A stretch of DNA of 22,310 nucleotides, from NCBI GenBank assembly GCA_035604215.1, contig DATNIW010000084.1, forward strand, positions 1-22,310. Reading direction: 5' to 3'. Shown here in pieces: positions 7,404-14,854 of this stretch (position 1 is its first letter; the number at the start of each line of letters is the position of its first letter). The DNA is from UBA5070 sp035604215. Lineage in GTDB: Bacteria > Fibrobacterota > Fibrobacteria > UBA5070. Under the pieces are notes generated by a model that worked only from the letters and a program-made list of their open reading frames with translations, had not been told where the DNA came from and searched no databases. Both the position numbers and the translations under genes were made by a program.

Positions 7404-8155
7404 GGTGCTCCCGTTTGGATGCTCGAGGGCGGGACCCAGTCCAGCCGTTCGAGGAAGTCATGGTCGGTCGCGTCGGCGCGCTGGGGCACCATCGCGGGAT
7501 GGCCCCGTCGCAACCAGTCGTCGTCCGAGCCGGGCTCGACCCTTTCCGGATCCTTTCTTCCCTCCAGTTGCCAATATCCGTCGCCCTGGTCCAGGTAGCG
7601 GTCGCGGAACATGGCGTTGGAGCCCGGGCAGAGCCTGACGTCCCCCCACTCCCCCGGTGGGTGGGATGGGAAGTTCACGTTCCAGAAGGTTCCCGGAGGC
7701 GTGGGGGGAAGCCCGCTTCCCAGCAGGCGCGCAGCCCAGTCGGCGATGGCGGCGTAGTGCGCGTCGTCGAGTCCGAGGCTGGAGAGCGCCACGGCCGGCA
7801 GACCCCACAAGGCCGCTTCGCGGGCGCAGGCCACGGTCCCGGAATAGGGTGCGCAGACGCCTGCGTTCTCGCCGGGGTTGATTCCGGCGAGGACCACGTC
7901 GGGTCGTGGGAATCCGGTGCAAACGGCGAATTTCACCGCGTCCGACGGGAGCCCCCCCGTCAGAAGGGCCGGTACGCCGAACAATTCCGTCCGCCGAACC
8001 GATACCGGGGACAGGAAGGTGAAACCGTGACCCGTCCCGGAACGCTGCGAGGAGGGAACCGAGATGGAAACCTCGAACAGGTCCCGTAGGGCGAAGACCA
8101 GCGGCTTCAGGGCAGGACTGTCGGGACCGTCGTCGTTGACGACCAGTACCTTCAA
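7400..8155 (-). CDS. surE: 5'/3'-nucleotidase SurE
   Basis: SurE is a metal-dependent phosphatase that removes phosphate from nucleoside 5'- and 3'-monophosphates, often linked to stationary-phase survival. The family core is present: VVNDDG at the N-terminus (D8, D9 metal ligands), SQRSGTGH (S39), and GINPGENAG (N93). The chosen start is the TTG at 8155: it puts the NDDG motif at the usual distance from the N-terminus and has GGAG 7 nt upstream. A longer frame from another TTG at 8206 adds 17 unconserved residues. The protein is 251 aa, the usual size. It is the first gene of surE-gyrA-PilZ and its stop overlaps the gyrA start by 4 nt. Confidence 0.93.
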   Translation of the reverse strand: MKVLVVNDDGPDSPALKPLVFALRDLFEVSISVPSSQRSGTGHGFTFLSPVSVRRTELFGVPALLTGGLPSDAVKFAVCTGFPRPDVVLAGINPGENAGVCAPYSGTVACAREAALWGLPAVALSSLGLDDAHYAAIADWAARLLGSGLPPTPPGTFWNVNFPSHPPGEWGDVRLCPGSNAMFRDRYLDQGDGYWQLEGRKDPERVEPGSDDDWLRRGHPAMVPQRADATDHDFLERLDWVPPSSIQTGAP

Positions 8156-8282
8156 TCGAGCACTCCGATGGGCGTTGTCTGCTGGAACGCGGCGATCCTT
8201 GGGCAAGCACGCAAAGGTAGAACCTTCATCTGCCGCCCAAGCACCTCGGCGAACGGGTTGGCGACCGGATCTCCTGGCCGGA

Positions 8283-8311
8283 TGGACAGGTACGGTTCGC
8301 GTTCCTACCTT
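8283..8311 (+). promoter_or_regulatory. Promoter of the tRNA gene
   Basis: TGGACA (8283-8288), 17 nt, TACCTT (8306-8311), then G. The -35 box is 5/6 to TTGACA. The -10 box ends 12 nt before the mature tRNA, leaving a short 5' leader for RNase P to remove. Confidence 0.6.
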
Positions 8312-8323
8312 GGCGACCCTGTC

Positions 8324-8397
8324 GGCGGTATAGCTCAGTTGGTTAGAGCGAGGGAATCATAATCCCTGCGTCCGCGGTTCAAGTCCGTGTACCGCCA
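8324..8397 (+). tRNA. tRNA-Met (anticodon CAT); Ile2 possible
   Basis: A 74-nt cloverleaf. The acceptor GGCGGTA/TACCGCC is 7 perfect bp with discriminator A8397. The D arm contains AGCTCAGTTGGTTAGAGC. The anticodon stem AGGGA/TCCCT encloses loop ATCATAA with anticodon CAT at 8358-8360. The T arm CGCGG-TTCAAGT-CCGTG has one G-U pair. CCA is not encoded. The paired first base argues against initiator tRNA. The choice between elongator Met and lysidine-modified Ile2 cannot be settled by eye. Confidence 0.93.
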
Positions 8398-8507
8398 TTC
8401 CGGTCGAGTTTGACAAAAATCGTCTTCATCGGCGCCCCCTTCGGTCTTCCGGGAGACGGCCTCCGGTCTGCACCGACCGCCGGTTTCGATGCTCCGAAGG
8501 TCTGTTG

Positions 8508-8535
8508 GGAGGAGTCTGCCGGTGCAGATTCCTCC
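8508..8535. other. Strong 12-bp hairpin downstream of the tRNA
   Basis: GGAGGAGTCTGC and GCAGATTCCTCC pair over 12 positions (one G-U if transcribed from the plus strand) around loop CGGT. CTGT and ACAG just outside (8502-8505 and 8540-8543) can extend it. No T run follows, so it is not a canonical terminator; it may stop the tRNA transcript or belong to an unannotated RNA. Confidence 0.5.
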
Positions 8536-8578
8536 TTCGACAGGTCCGAGCTGCATTTCAAACATGTGGGTGCGACAC

Positions 8579-8624
8579 GGACAACAACAGGATTGTCCCC
8601 ACAAACCTTGTCTTATAGGCAAGG
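8579..8624. repeat. Two adjacent short inverted repeats
   Basis: GGACAA/TTGTCC (8579-8584 and 8593-8598, 8-nt gap) is followed by CCTTG/CAAGG (8606-8610 and 8620-8624, 9-nt gap). On the minus strand the second is followed by TTTGTG and could be a weak terminator for the aminotransferase operon. They mark the change from GC-rich to AT-rich DNA. Confidence 0.35.
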
Positions 8625-8646
8625 AAAACGAGCGAATGTTTTTATG

Positions 8647-8800
8647 TGTTGATAACTTTGGTTTTCCTTCTCTCTCAAGCCGGTGTGGATAAGCTGTTTT
8701 GGCTGTATTTTGGTGTGTTCCTGCCTATCCACACACTAACTGCAAATACAACTTTTATTATCTAATAACATATTATGTATGGTTGTTAACCCTGCAAAGA
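8647..8800. other. Candidate replication origin: DnaA-box cluster with AT-rich flank
   Basis: Three sites close to the DnaA box TTATCCACA lie within 87 bp: TGTTGATAA at 8647-8655 (reverse, one mismatch), TGTGGATAA at 8684-8692 (reverse, perfect) and CTATCCACA at 8725-8733 (forward, one mismatch). They are followed at 8741-8780 by a run very rich in A and T, as expected of an unwinding element. The stretch 8398-8735 holds no convincing gene. dnaA and dnaN are not in the window; gyrA is 1.2 kb away. A further TGTTGATAA at 9363-9371 lies inside the aminotransferase gene. Confidence 0.4.
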
Positions 8801-9929
8801 AACAACTTGGTTCTGATAGGATTGAGATGACTATATTTTGTCCAGGAAGATCATAGAGAAAACCAGGTTGTACTAAAACTCCTTTCGATAGAAGATTCCA
8901 GCAAATTGTCAATTCATCTGATTCAATCAATCGTAGGATACGCGACCATCCACCTCCAGAAGGAAGTAATTCAATTCTTTCATTTGAAAAGTTTGAAAGA
9001 AGACGGAGATTTTCAAGGCACCTCATTTGTATCGGAGCGTGGAGACGTTTTTCCATTTTCAATAATTCATTCAGAGCGAATTGCACGATTGTGGAGGCAG
9101 AGAGCAGACTGTCGTTGAGGCGATTCAAACGTTCCATGGATATTTCCAACAGGTTTTGCGGGCCTGAGGCATGGATCCAGCCCAATTTGAATTGGGGAAG
9201 GCCCAATGATTTCGATAGCCCTCCAAGAACAAAGGTCAATGTGGAATCTTCATTGTGAAGCGATAAAAAACCATCTTTGTGAAGATCCTCGGAAAACACT
9301 TCATCGCAAATCAACGCCTTCCTGTGTGTTCTACACAACGACAAGACCTTTTCCCGTTCGTTTGTTGATAACCACCAACCTGTTGGATTGCCAGGTTGAA
9401 TAAGAACAAGCGCTCGAACTGCTGGATCCTTTAGATGCTTTTCTACCCATCCGATGTCGAGTTGCCACCTTGAATCGGCCCAATGCAATGGAATATCCAC
9501 AAGTGATAAACCGCCATGCCTTGCCAAATCATCGAGAAGAGGATAACTGGGTCTGCAAACGGCAATCCGTTCTCCGGGATTCGCCAAAAGTTGAAAAAGC
9601 AGGGAATAACCCTCACTCGTGCTTGCGCAGAGAGTCCAATGGTCCGGACTTCCGCCGAATCGCCGCGAAAGAGCCTCACGAGCCGAAAGTAAACCCGTGG
9701 GTTGGGGATCGTAATGGCGCCCCGCTTCGCCGGCGAGCAGCGAAAGCGCATCGCGCTCCAGGTCGGCGCGTTCGACCCAACCTGTCGGATCCGTGCAGGT
9801 GAGGTCGTGGAGGATCTTTCCGCTTCGCCGGTGTTCCTCCATGGCCAGCACCAAGGACGAGGAGGCTCCGGCGGGATTCGAACTGCGCCGGGAGAACTCG
9901 ATCGGCGACCCGTCGGCCTCGGCCAGCAC
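8736..9929 (-). CDS. Class I/II (fold type I) PLP-dependent aminotransferase
   Basis: A 397-aa pyridoxal-phosphate aminotransferase of unknown substrate. Visible motifs are an N-terminal substrate-side segment, YDPQPTGLLSAREALSRRF (about 73-91), the cofactor motif GNPTG (180-184), CDEVF with the PLP-pyridine Asp (D209), and GGLSKSLGLPQ with Schiff-base lysine K240. The usual C-terminal Arg that grips the substrate carboxylate is not evident: the segment reads ISILSEP. GTG at 9929 has GAGG 7 nt upstream; GTG at 9935 would overlap the previous stop as GTGA. The gene is last in the kinase run. GC content falls markedly from its 5' end to its 3' end, which abuts the DnaA-box region. Confidence 0.88.
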   Translation of the reverse strand: MLAEADGSPIEFSRRSSNPAGASSSLVLAMEEHRRSGKILHDLTCTDPTGWVERADLERDALSLLAGEAGRHYDPQPTGLLSAREALSRRFGGSPDHWTLCASTSEGYSLLFQLLANPGERIAVCRPSYPLLDDLARHGGLSLVDIPLHWADSRWQLDIGWVEKHLKDPAVRALVLIQPGNPTGWWLSTNEREKVLSLCRTHRKALICDEVFSEDLHKDGFLSLHNEDSTLTFVLGGLSKSLGLPQFKLGWIHASGPQNLLEISMERLNRLNDSLLSASTIVQFALNELLKMEKRLHAPIQMRCLENLRLLSNFSNERIELLPSGGGWSRILRLIESDELTICWNLLSKGVLVQPGFLYDLPGQNIVISILSEPSCFFAGLTTIHNMLLDNKSCICS

Positions 9930-9931
9930 GT

Positions 9932-11932
9932 TCACGCCTCGGCCAGGCACCGATGCAGGAGCCGGGCGATGTCGCCCGTCTGGAAGGGCTTGGGAATGAA
10001 TGCCGCGATGTGGCCGGGACCCGGATTTTCCCCTTCATCGAAGGTTTCGTACCCGCTGGTGAGGAGAACGGGAATGTTCGGTTCGATCTTTTGGATCTCC
10101 AAGGCGAGTTCCTTCCCGGTCAAACCCGGCATCGTGAAGTCGGAGATCACGGCCGACCACGATCCGGGGTCGCGACGAAATTCGTCCAAAGCCTCGCTCG
10201 GACGGGTGAAGGCCTTGCAGTCGTAGCCGAGGATCTGCAGCAGATGGGAAAGGATCTCCGCGATCGCCGGTTCGTCGTCCACGACCAGGATCCGTTCACC
10301 CTTGCCGCGGGGCATCCTGTCCGCTTCGGGGGATCGATCTTCCTTGCCCGGTACCTGCACCGGCAGTTCGATCGTGAACGTGGTTCCCTGCCCGACCGCG
10401 CTTCGGACCGCGATGGTGCCGCGATGGTTGCGCACGATTCCATGGACCACCGAGAGACCCAGTCCGGTCCCCTTGTCGGGTCCCTTGGTCGTGAAGAAGG
10501 GTTCGAAGATCCGCTGGATGTTGCCCGATGGGATGCCCGTGCCGGTATCCGACACCTCCATGCGGATCCACGCGTCCGAGATGCGCTCCACGCGGACCTT
10601 CAGGAGCCCGCCGCTCCCCTGCATCGCGTGGACGGAATTCGTGCAGAGATTGACCAGGACCTGCAGTATCTGACCCGAATCCCCCAGCACCGGAGGCGCC
10701 GTGGAGTCCACCTCCGCTTCCATGTGCACGGTCGCCGGTGCCCACGCCCGGAGCAGCTTGAACGTCTCCTCTACCAGCTCGTCCAGGTGCACGGTCTGGG
10801 TCACGGGGTCCTGCCTGCGACCGAAGAGCAGGATTTGTCGAGCAAGGTCGCGGGCGCGGCGGCAACCGCCCATGATCCCGCGGACGGATTCGGATCCCGG
10901 CGAATCCGGGAACCACATCTCGAGGAGCTGTGCGTGGCCCCAGATGGAGGTGAGGATGTTGTTGATGTCGTGGGCGATCCCGCCGGCGAAGGTTCCCAGC
11001 GCCTCGAGCTTCTCGGCATGCACCAATTTCTGTTCCACTTCGCGCCGTTTCCTGTCGGACTCGATGCGGTCAAGTTCGGCGCCCGCGCGAGCGGCGAAGA
11101 TGGAAAGGATGTCGTGGGTCAGCTGGGACTCTTCGGCGGGTTTGTCGTCCACCACCATGAGGAGGCCCCTCGGTTCGCCGTCCCTCGAGTCCAGGCGGAT
11201 CCCCGACATCGAACGGATTCCCGACCTTGCCAGATGGGCGCAATCCTCGAAATGGAGGAAGTCGGCTCCCTGGGCGGAAGCATTTCGCCTGACCAGGATT
11301 TCCTCGCTGAACGAACCGGCCAAGGGATATTCCATCCGATCGGTGTCCAATCCGTAGTTCGCCAGGATCCTGCAGATGTTGGACTCGGGATCGAACTCGG
11401 CGACGAGGGCGCCCTTGAAATCGAGCGCCTTCGCCAAGGAACCGACCAGGGAGCGGAAGAAGCCCACTCCCCATTCCCTGGAAGTGACGTCCCGTATCGC
11501 CTGGAGGGCGCTTTCCAGGGCACGTTGGTGTTCCTCTCCCTGTCGGCGCGCCTTGCGCTCCGCGGATTCCAGGAGTTCGCGCCGGATGGCCGGACCGAGT
11601 CGCGCGAGGTTGTCCTTCAGGATGTAGTCGCGGGCCCCCGCCCGCATCGCCTCCACCGCCGTGTGTTCGCCGATCGCTCCGGACACGAGGATGAACGGGA
11701 TGTCGAATTCCGTCGTTCCCAGGATTTCCAGGGCGGCCAATCCGGAAAACCCAGGCAGGTGGAAGTCCGAGAGCACCAGGTCCCAAGGACCCTTGGACAG
11801 CGCCTCGCGGAATCCCGAGGGATCGTCCACCCGCAGGATCTCGGATTGGAACCCGTCCTGGCGGAGATGACGGGCCAGCAGGAAGGCGTCGTCCTCGTTG
11901 TCTTCGACCAGAAGCAGGCGCAGCGGGGTCAT
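9932..11932 (-). CDS. Hybrid sensor protein REC-GAF-HisKA-HATPase-REC
   Basis: A 666-aa cytosolic signalling protein without membrane segments. Order: receiver 1 (about 4-125, phospho-acceptor D56 in LSDFHLPG, then LVSGAIGEHTAVEAM); GAF domain (about 170-300); dimerisation/phosphoacceptor helix with H321 in GGIAHDINN; ATPase with LVNLCTNSVHAM, DTGTGIP, FEPFFTTK and GTGLGLSVVHGIV (to about 530); and C-terminal receiver 2 (about 550-666, D598 in ISDFTMPG, VLLTSGYE, K of FIPKPF). The ATG overlaps the upstream kinase stop as ATGA. The layout suggests that the membrane kinase upstream signals into receiver 1. There is no DNA-binding or enzymatic output domain in either protein, so the final target is unknown. 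Confidence 0.92.
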   Translation of the reverse strand: MTPLRLLLVEDNEDDAFLLARHLRQDGFQSEILRVDDPSGFREALSKGPWDLVLSDFHLPGFSGLAALEILGTTEFDIPFILVSGAIGEHTAVEAMRAGARDYILKDNLARLGPAIRRELLESAERKARRQGEEHQRALESALQAIRDVTSREWGVGFFRSLVGSLAKALDFKGALVAEFDPESNICRILANYGLDTDRMEYPLAGSFSEEILVRRNASAQGADFLHFEDCAHLARSGIRSMSGIRLDSRDGEPRGLLMVVDDKPAEESQLTHDILSIFAARAGAELDRIESDRKRREVEQKLVHAEKLEALGTFAGGIAHDINNILTSIWGHAQLLEMWFPDSPGSESVRGIMGGCRRARDLARQILLFGRRQDPVTQTVHLDELVEETFKLLRAWAPATVHMEAEVDSTAPPVLGDSGQILQVLVNLCTNSVHAMQGSGGLLKVRVERISDAWIRMEVSDTGTGIPSGNIQRIFEPFFTTKGPDKGTGLGLSVVHGIVRNHRGTIAVRSAVGQGTTFTIELPVQVPGKEDRSPEADRMPRGKGERILVVDDEPAIAEILSHLLQILGYDCKAFTRPSEALDEFRRDPGSWSAVISDFTMPGLTGKELALEIQKIEPNIPVLLTSGYETFDEGENPGPGHIAAFIPKPFQTGDIARLLHRCLAEA

Positions 11933-13776
11933 TCGCGGTGCCTTTCGCCGAGATGGAACCGGAAAACGGCGCCCTTGCCGGTTTCTCCTTCGGCGGCGAC
12001 CGCGCCCCCGTGCCGGGAGACGATCCTCTTCACGGTGGCCAGACCGATGCCGGTACCCGGAAAGTCGTTCTCGTCCAACCGCTGGAAGGTCCCGAAGAGT
12101 TGGCCCACGTGCCTCATGTCGAATCCGATCCCGTTGTCCCGGACGGCGAACCATTCCTGTCCGTCCAGCGTTTCCTTCCCCACCTGGATCCGTCCGTTTT
12201 CCGTCCGGGAGGTGTATTTCCACGCGTTGCCCAGGAGATTCTCCATGACCGAACGAAGCAGGCCGGGATCTCCCCAGACGTCGAGATCCTCCTCGACCGT
12301 CCAGATCACGCGACGCCCGCTTTCCTGGTCCTGCAACCTGGACAGGATCTCGCGGGCGAGCGAGGCGATGTCCGTCTTCTGGGGAGACAGCGGGACCTTG
12401 GCGGAGCGGGAGAAGAAGAGCAGGGCGTCGATGAGCTCGGACATCCTCCGGGCCGCCTGGCGGATGCGGCGCAGGACATCGCGCCCCTGCTCGTCGAGCT
12501 GCTCCGAGTGGTCCTCCGCCAGGGCCCGTGCGAATCCGTCGATCCCTCGCAGCGGAGCCCGGAGGTCGTGGGACACCATGTAGTTGAAGGCCTCGATCTC
12601 GGAGGTCCTCTCCTCGACGCGGCGCTCGAGATCAGAGGCGAGGTCGCGGTACCTGGTTTCGCTTTCGCGAAGGGCCTCTTCCGCCCTGGTCTGGACATCG
12701 ACGTCTTCGAGCAGCCCCAGGAACGCCGGGATCCCCTCGTACTCGATGGGTTGCACGGAATGGGACACGTGCAAAGCGGTCCCGTCCATCCGACGCACGT
12801 GCGTACGCAGATTGGCCAGGCCCAGGGGTCCCAGATCCTTGAGCCGTTCCAGGCGACGGATTCCATCCGAACCCCACATCCCGAGTTCCAAGGTCGTCTT
12901 GCCGACCACGGCTTCGCCGGAGAGCGCACCCACGATGTCGGCGAACCGCTTGTTGGCCAGGAGGATTTCCCCGTCCGAAGCGCGGGTGATGAGGCAGGCG
13001 TGCGGATTCTGGTGGAAGAGGATCTGGAAGGTTTCCTGGCGCGCCTTGAGCTCCGCGCGCACGGCCTGCGACCGCAGGACGTCCCGCAGCAAGGAGCTGC
13101 CCAGCAGGATGGAGATCAGGAAAAACCCCGGTTCCGCCAGGTAGGGCCACGGAAAATGCAGGGTGACGGCCAAGAAGTCGTGGAGGAAGCAGACGAAAAG
13201 GACGACGACGGAGTAGGACAGGAACCGAGCCTGGAAGCTGTCGGCTCCCGCCCTTCTCGCCGACCAGATGCAGCAGGCGGTGACCGCGATTCCCGCCAGG
13301 TAGAACGCGATCAGCGCCAAGCCGATCGTGTTCGCCTCCCGATCCAGCAGTTGGATGTGGCCGAGCCCGCCCAGGAGAGGACTGGTGTAGATTCCCCGGA
13401 TGCGACCCGTCCATTCCTGGTCGAACAGCCTCACGATGCCCACTGCCGCCCAGAAGAGCGCGAGGCCGTGCGTCGCCAACGCGTGGTGAAGCCGCGGTCG
13501 GGGATGGAGCGCGTAGCCGAGTTCGAGCATGCTGACCAGCACCAGGGAGGTGAACAGGGGTTGCGGGCGGTACACGGCGAGGTATTCGGCGAACGAGGAG
13601 GACTGGTATTCGAGCACGGAACAAGTGACGTATCCGGCGCAACCGATCCCCAGCAGGGAAGTCCAACCGTACTCGGGATTCCGGTCGTGTCGATACCACA
13701 TCCACAGGTAGACGCACGCGGGCATGAGGCATGCTCCCGCCAGTAGCTGCAGCGCGGTGAGGAGAGGGTCGCTCAC
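11929..13776 (-). CDS. Membrane histidine kinase, 7TM-PAS-HisKA-HATPase
   Basis: A 615-aa sensor kinase. About seven hydrophobic segments fill residues 1-235 in the manner of 7TM sensor modules. A PAS domain follows (about 245-370, FHQNPHACLITRASDGEILLAN is its start), then a short coiled coil, then the phosphoacceptor helix with H403 in YMVSHDLRAPLRGIDGF, of the type seen in phytochrome-like kinases. The ATP-binding domain has N box MENLLGNAWKYT, DNGIGFD and GTGIGLATVKRIV. It starts at GTG 13776, 32 nt after the lipA stop, with a weak GGGAA site upstream, and its stop overlaps the hybrid protein start. Ligand unknown. Confidence 0.92.
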   Translation of the reverse strand: MSDPLLTALQLLAGACLMPACVYLWMWYRHDRNPEYGWTSLLGIGCAGYVTCSVLEYQSSSFAEYLAVYRPQPLFTSLVLVSMLELGYALHPRPRLHHALATHGLALFWAAVGIVRLFDQEWTGRIRGIYTSPLLGGLGHIQLLDREANTIGLALIAFYLAGIAVTACCIWSARRAGADSFQARFLSYSVVVLFVCFLHDFLAVTLHFPWPYLAEPGFFLISILLGSSLLRDVLRSQAVRAELKARQETFQILFHQNPHACLITRASDGEILLANKRFADIVGALSGEAVVGKTTLELGMWGSDGIRRLERLKDLGPLGLANLRTHVRRMDGTALHVSHSVQPIEYEGIPAFLGLLEDVDVQTRAEEALRESETRYRDLASDLERRVEERTSEIEAFNYMVSHDLRAPLRGIDGFARALAEDHSEQLDEQGRDVLRRIRQAARRMSELIDALLFFSRSAKVPLSPQKTDIASLAREILSRLQDQESGRRVIWTVEEDLDVWGDPGLLRSVMENLLGNAWKYTSRTENGRIQVGKETLDGQEWFAVRDNGIGFDMRHVGQLFGTFQRLDENDFPGTGIGLATVKRIVSRHGGAVAAEGETGKGAVFRFHLGERHRE

Positions 13777-13808
13777 TTTCCCACTTTACCTTTCGGGGTA
13801 CCGTTGCG

Positions 13809-14705
13809 CTAGTGTTTGGGCGCGGCCTGCCCGAATCCGGGAACCACCCGTGCGGATTCGTCCGCGTGGTAGGAACTCCGCACCATGGGTCCGGAGGCCA
13901 CGGATTCGAACCCGATTCCTTCCGCGAAGGTTTTCCAATCCGCGAACTCCTCCGGAGTCACCCAGCGATCGACCGGAAGATATTGCTTTCCCGGCTGCAG
14001 GTACTGTCCAAGCGTCAGGATGCGAACTCCGGCCTCGCGCAGCCGCCGCAAGCTGTCGGCGATCTCGGTTCGCCTCTCCCCGATTCCCAGCATCAGTCCG
14101 GACTTGGTCAGCGCACCTCGTTCGGCAGCCCAGGAGAGAACACGCAGGGAACGCTCGTAGCTCGCCTGGGGGCGGACCGCGCGGCTCATGCGTTCCACCG
14201 TCTCCAGGTTGTGGTTGTAGATGTCGGGTCCTGCGCGGAGCACTTGATCGAGGTGCTCCCGGCGACCCTTGAAGTCGCCGGTCAAAGTCTCCAAGGTGAG
14301 CGATGGAGATGCCGCTTTCACGGCTTGGATGGTCAGGGCCCAGATCGTGGCTCCGCCATCGGAAAGCTCGTCGCGGTTGACGCTGGTGATGACGCAGTGC
14401 CGAAGCCGCATCAGGGCGACGGCTTCCGCCACCCGCCTGGGCTCGTCGAGATCCAGCTCTGTGGGAAGCCCCGTGGCAACGGCGCAGAATCCGCATGCCC
14501 GGGTGCAGACGTTGCCTAGGATCATGAATGTCGCGGTGCCGCGGGCCCAGCATTCGCCCATGTTGGGACATTCCGCCGACTGGCAGACGGTGTGGAGACC
14601 GTGTCCTTCCACGATGTCGCGCACCTCGGCGAAAACCGGCCCTCCGGGGAGGCGGGATCGGATCCAGGATGGTTTGCGACTCGTTGGTTGGATGGTATCT
14701 TCCAT
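13809..14705 (-). CDS. lipA: Lipoyl synthase
   Basis: A 298-aa radical SAM enzyme that inserts two sulfur atoms into protein-bound octanoyl chains to make lipoyl groups for 2-oxoacid dehydrogenases and glycine cleavage. Both iron-sulfur cluster motifs are present: auxiliary-cluster cysteines C41, C46, C52 (CQSAECPNMGEC) and radical SAM C67-x3-C71-x2-C74 (CTRACGFC). The C-terminal RSSY motif, whose Ser ligates the auxiliary cluster, is in VRSSYHADE. The ATG at 14705 is chosen by homology; no clear ribosome site precedes it and a putative -10 box ends 13 nt upstream, so the leader may be very short. lipB is not in the window. Confidence 0.97.
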   Translation of the reverse strand: MEDTIQPTSRKPSWIRSRLPGGPVFAEVRDIVEGHGLHTVCQSAECPNMGECWARGTATFMILGNVCTRACGFCAVATGLPTELDLDEPRRVAEAVALMRLRHCVITSVNRDELSDGGATIWALTIQAVKAASPSLTLETLTGDFKGRREHLDQVLRAGPDIYNHNLETVERMSRAVRPQASYERSLRVLSWAAERGALTKSGLMLGIGERRTEIADSLRRLREAGVRILTLGQYLQPGKQYLPVDRWVTPEEFADWKTFAEGIGFESVASGPMVRSSYHADESARVVPGFGQAAPKH

Positions 14706-14717
14706 TGGGAGCACTGC

Positions 14718-14723
14718 AAAGTA
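14718..14723 (-). promoter_or_regulatory. Putative -10 box of lipA
   Basis: TACTTT followed by G on the minus strand lies 12 nt before the lipA ATG, implying a leader of only some 6 nt and possibly leaderless translation. No good -35 box is seen 16-18 nt upstream (CCACGC at 17). It fits the TAnnTTG form found at other starts here. Confidence 0.35.
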
Positions 14724-14748
14724 CTCGACCTCGGAAATACGCGTGGAT

Positions 14749-14770
14749 CCGGGATTTGCGCGAATCCCGG
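14749..14770. promoter_or_regulatory. Perfect palindrome between lipA and the divergent small gene
   Basis: CCGGGATT (14749-14756) and AATCCCGG (14763-14770) are perfect 8-bp arms around TGCGCG. The site covers the -35 region of the plus-strand promoter and lies just upstream of the lipA promoter, a good position for a dimeric regulator acting on both genes. Function is inferred from symmetry and position. Confidence 0.45.
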
Positions 14771-14783
14771 GACCGGCTATATT
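14756..14783 (+). promoter_or_regulatory. Promoter of the lysine-rich small gene
   Basis: TTGCGC (14756-14761), 16 nt, TATATT (14778-14783). The -10 is 5/6 to TATAAT, the best in the window; the -35 is 4/6. It predicts a start near 14790 and a leader of about 65 nt. Confidence 0.55.
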
Positions 14784-14854
14784 CTCCCAGGATCTTCGGC
14801 ATCGAAGGTCTGCGTGGAAAGCGCACCATTCAACGTCAAAAGAAGGAGCATTCC

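Noticed and set aside
8335..8622. Minus-strand frame covering the tRNA and the hairpins
   Set aside because: It overlaps the tRNA antisense and shows no protein features.
8410..8652. 80-codon plus-strand frame after the tRNA, starting TTG with KIVFIGAPF
   Set aside because: No ribosome site, rapid loss of any protein-like pattern, and it runs through strong hairpins into the DnaA-box region; the Fmt-like start is probably chance.
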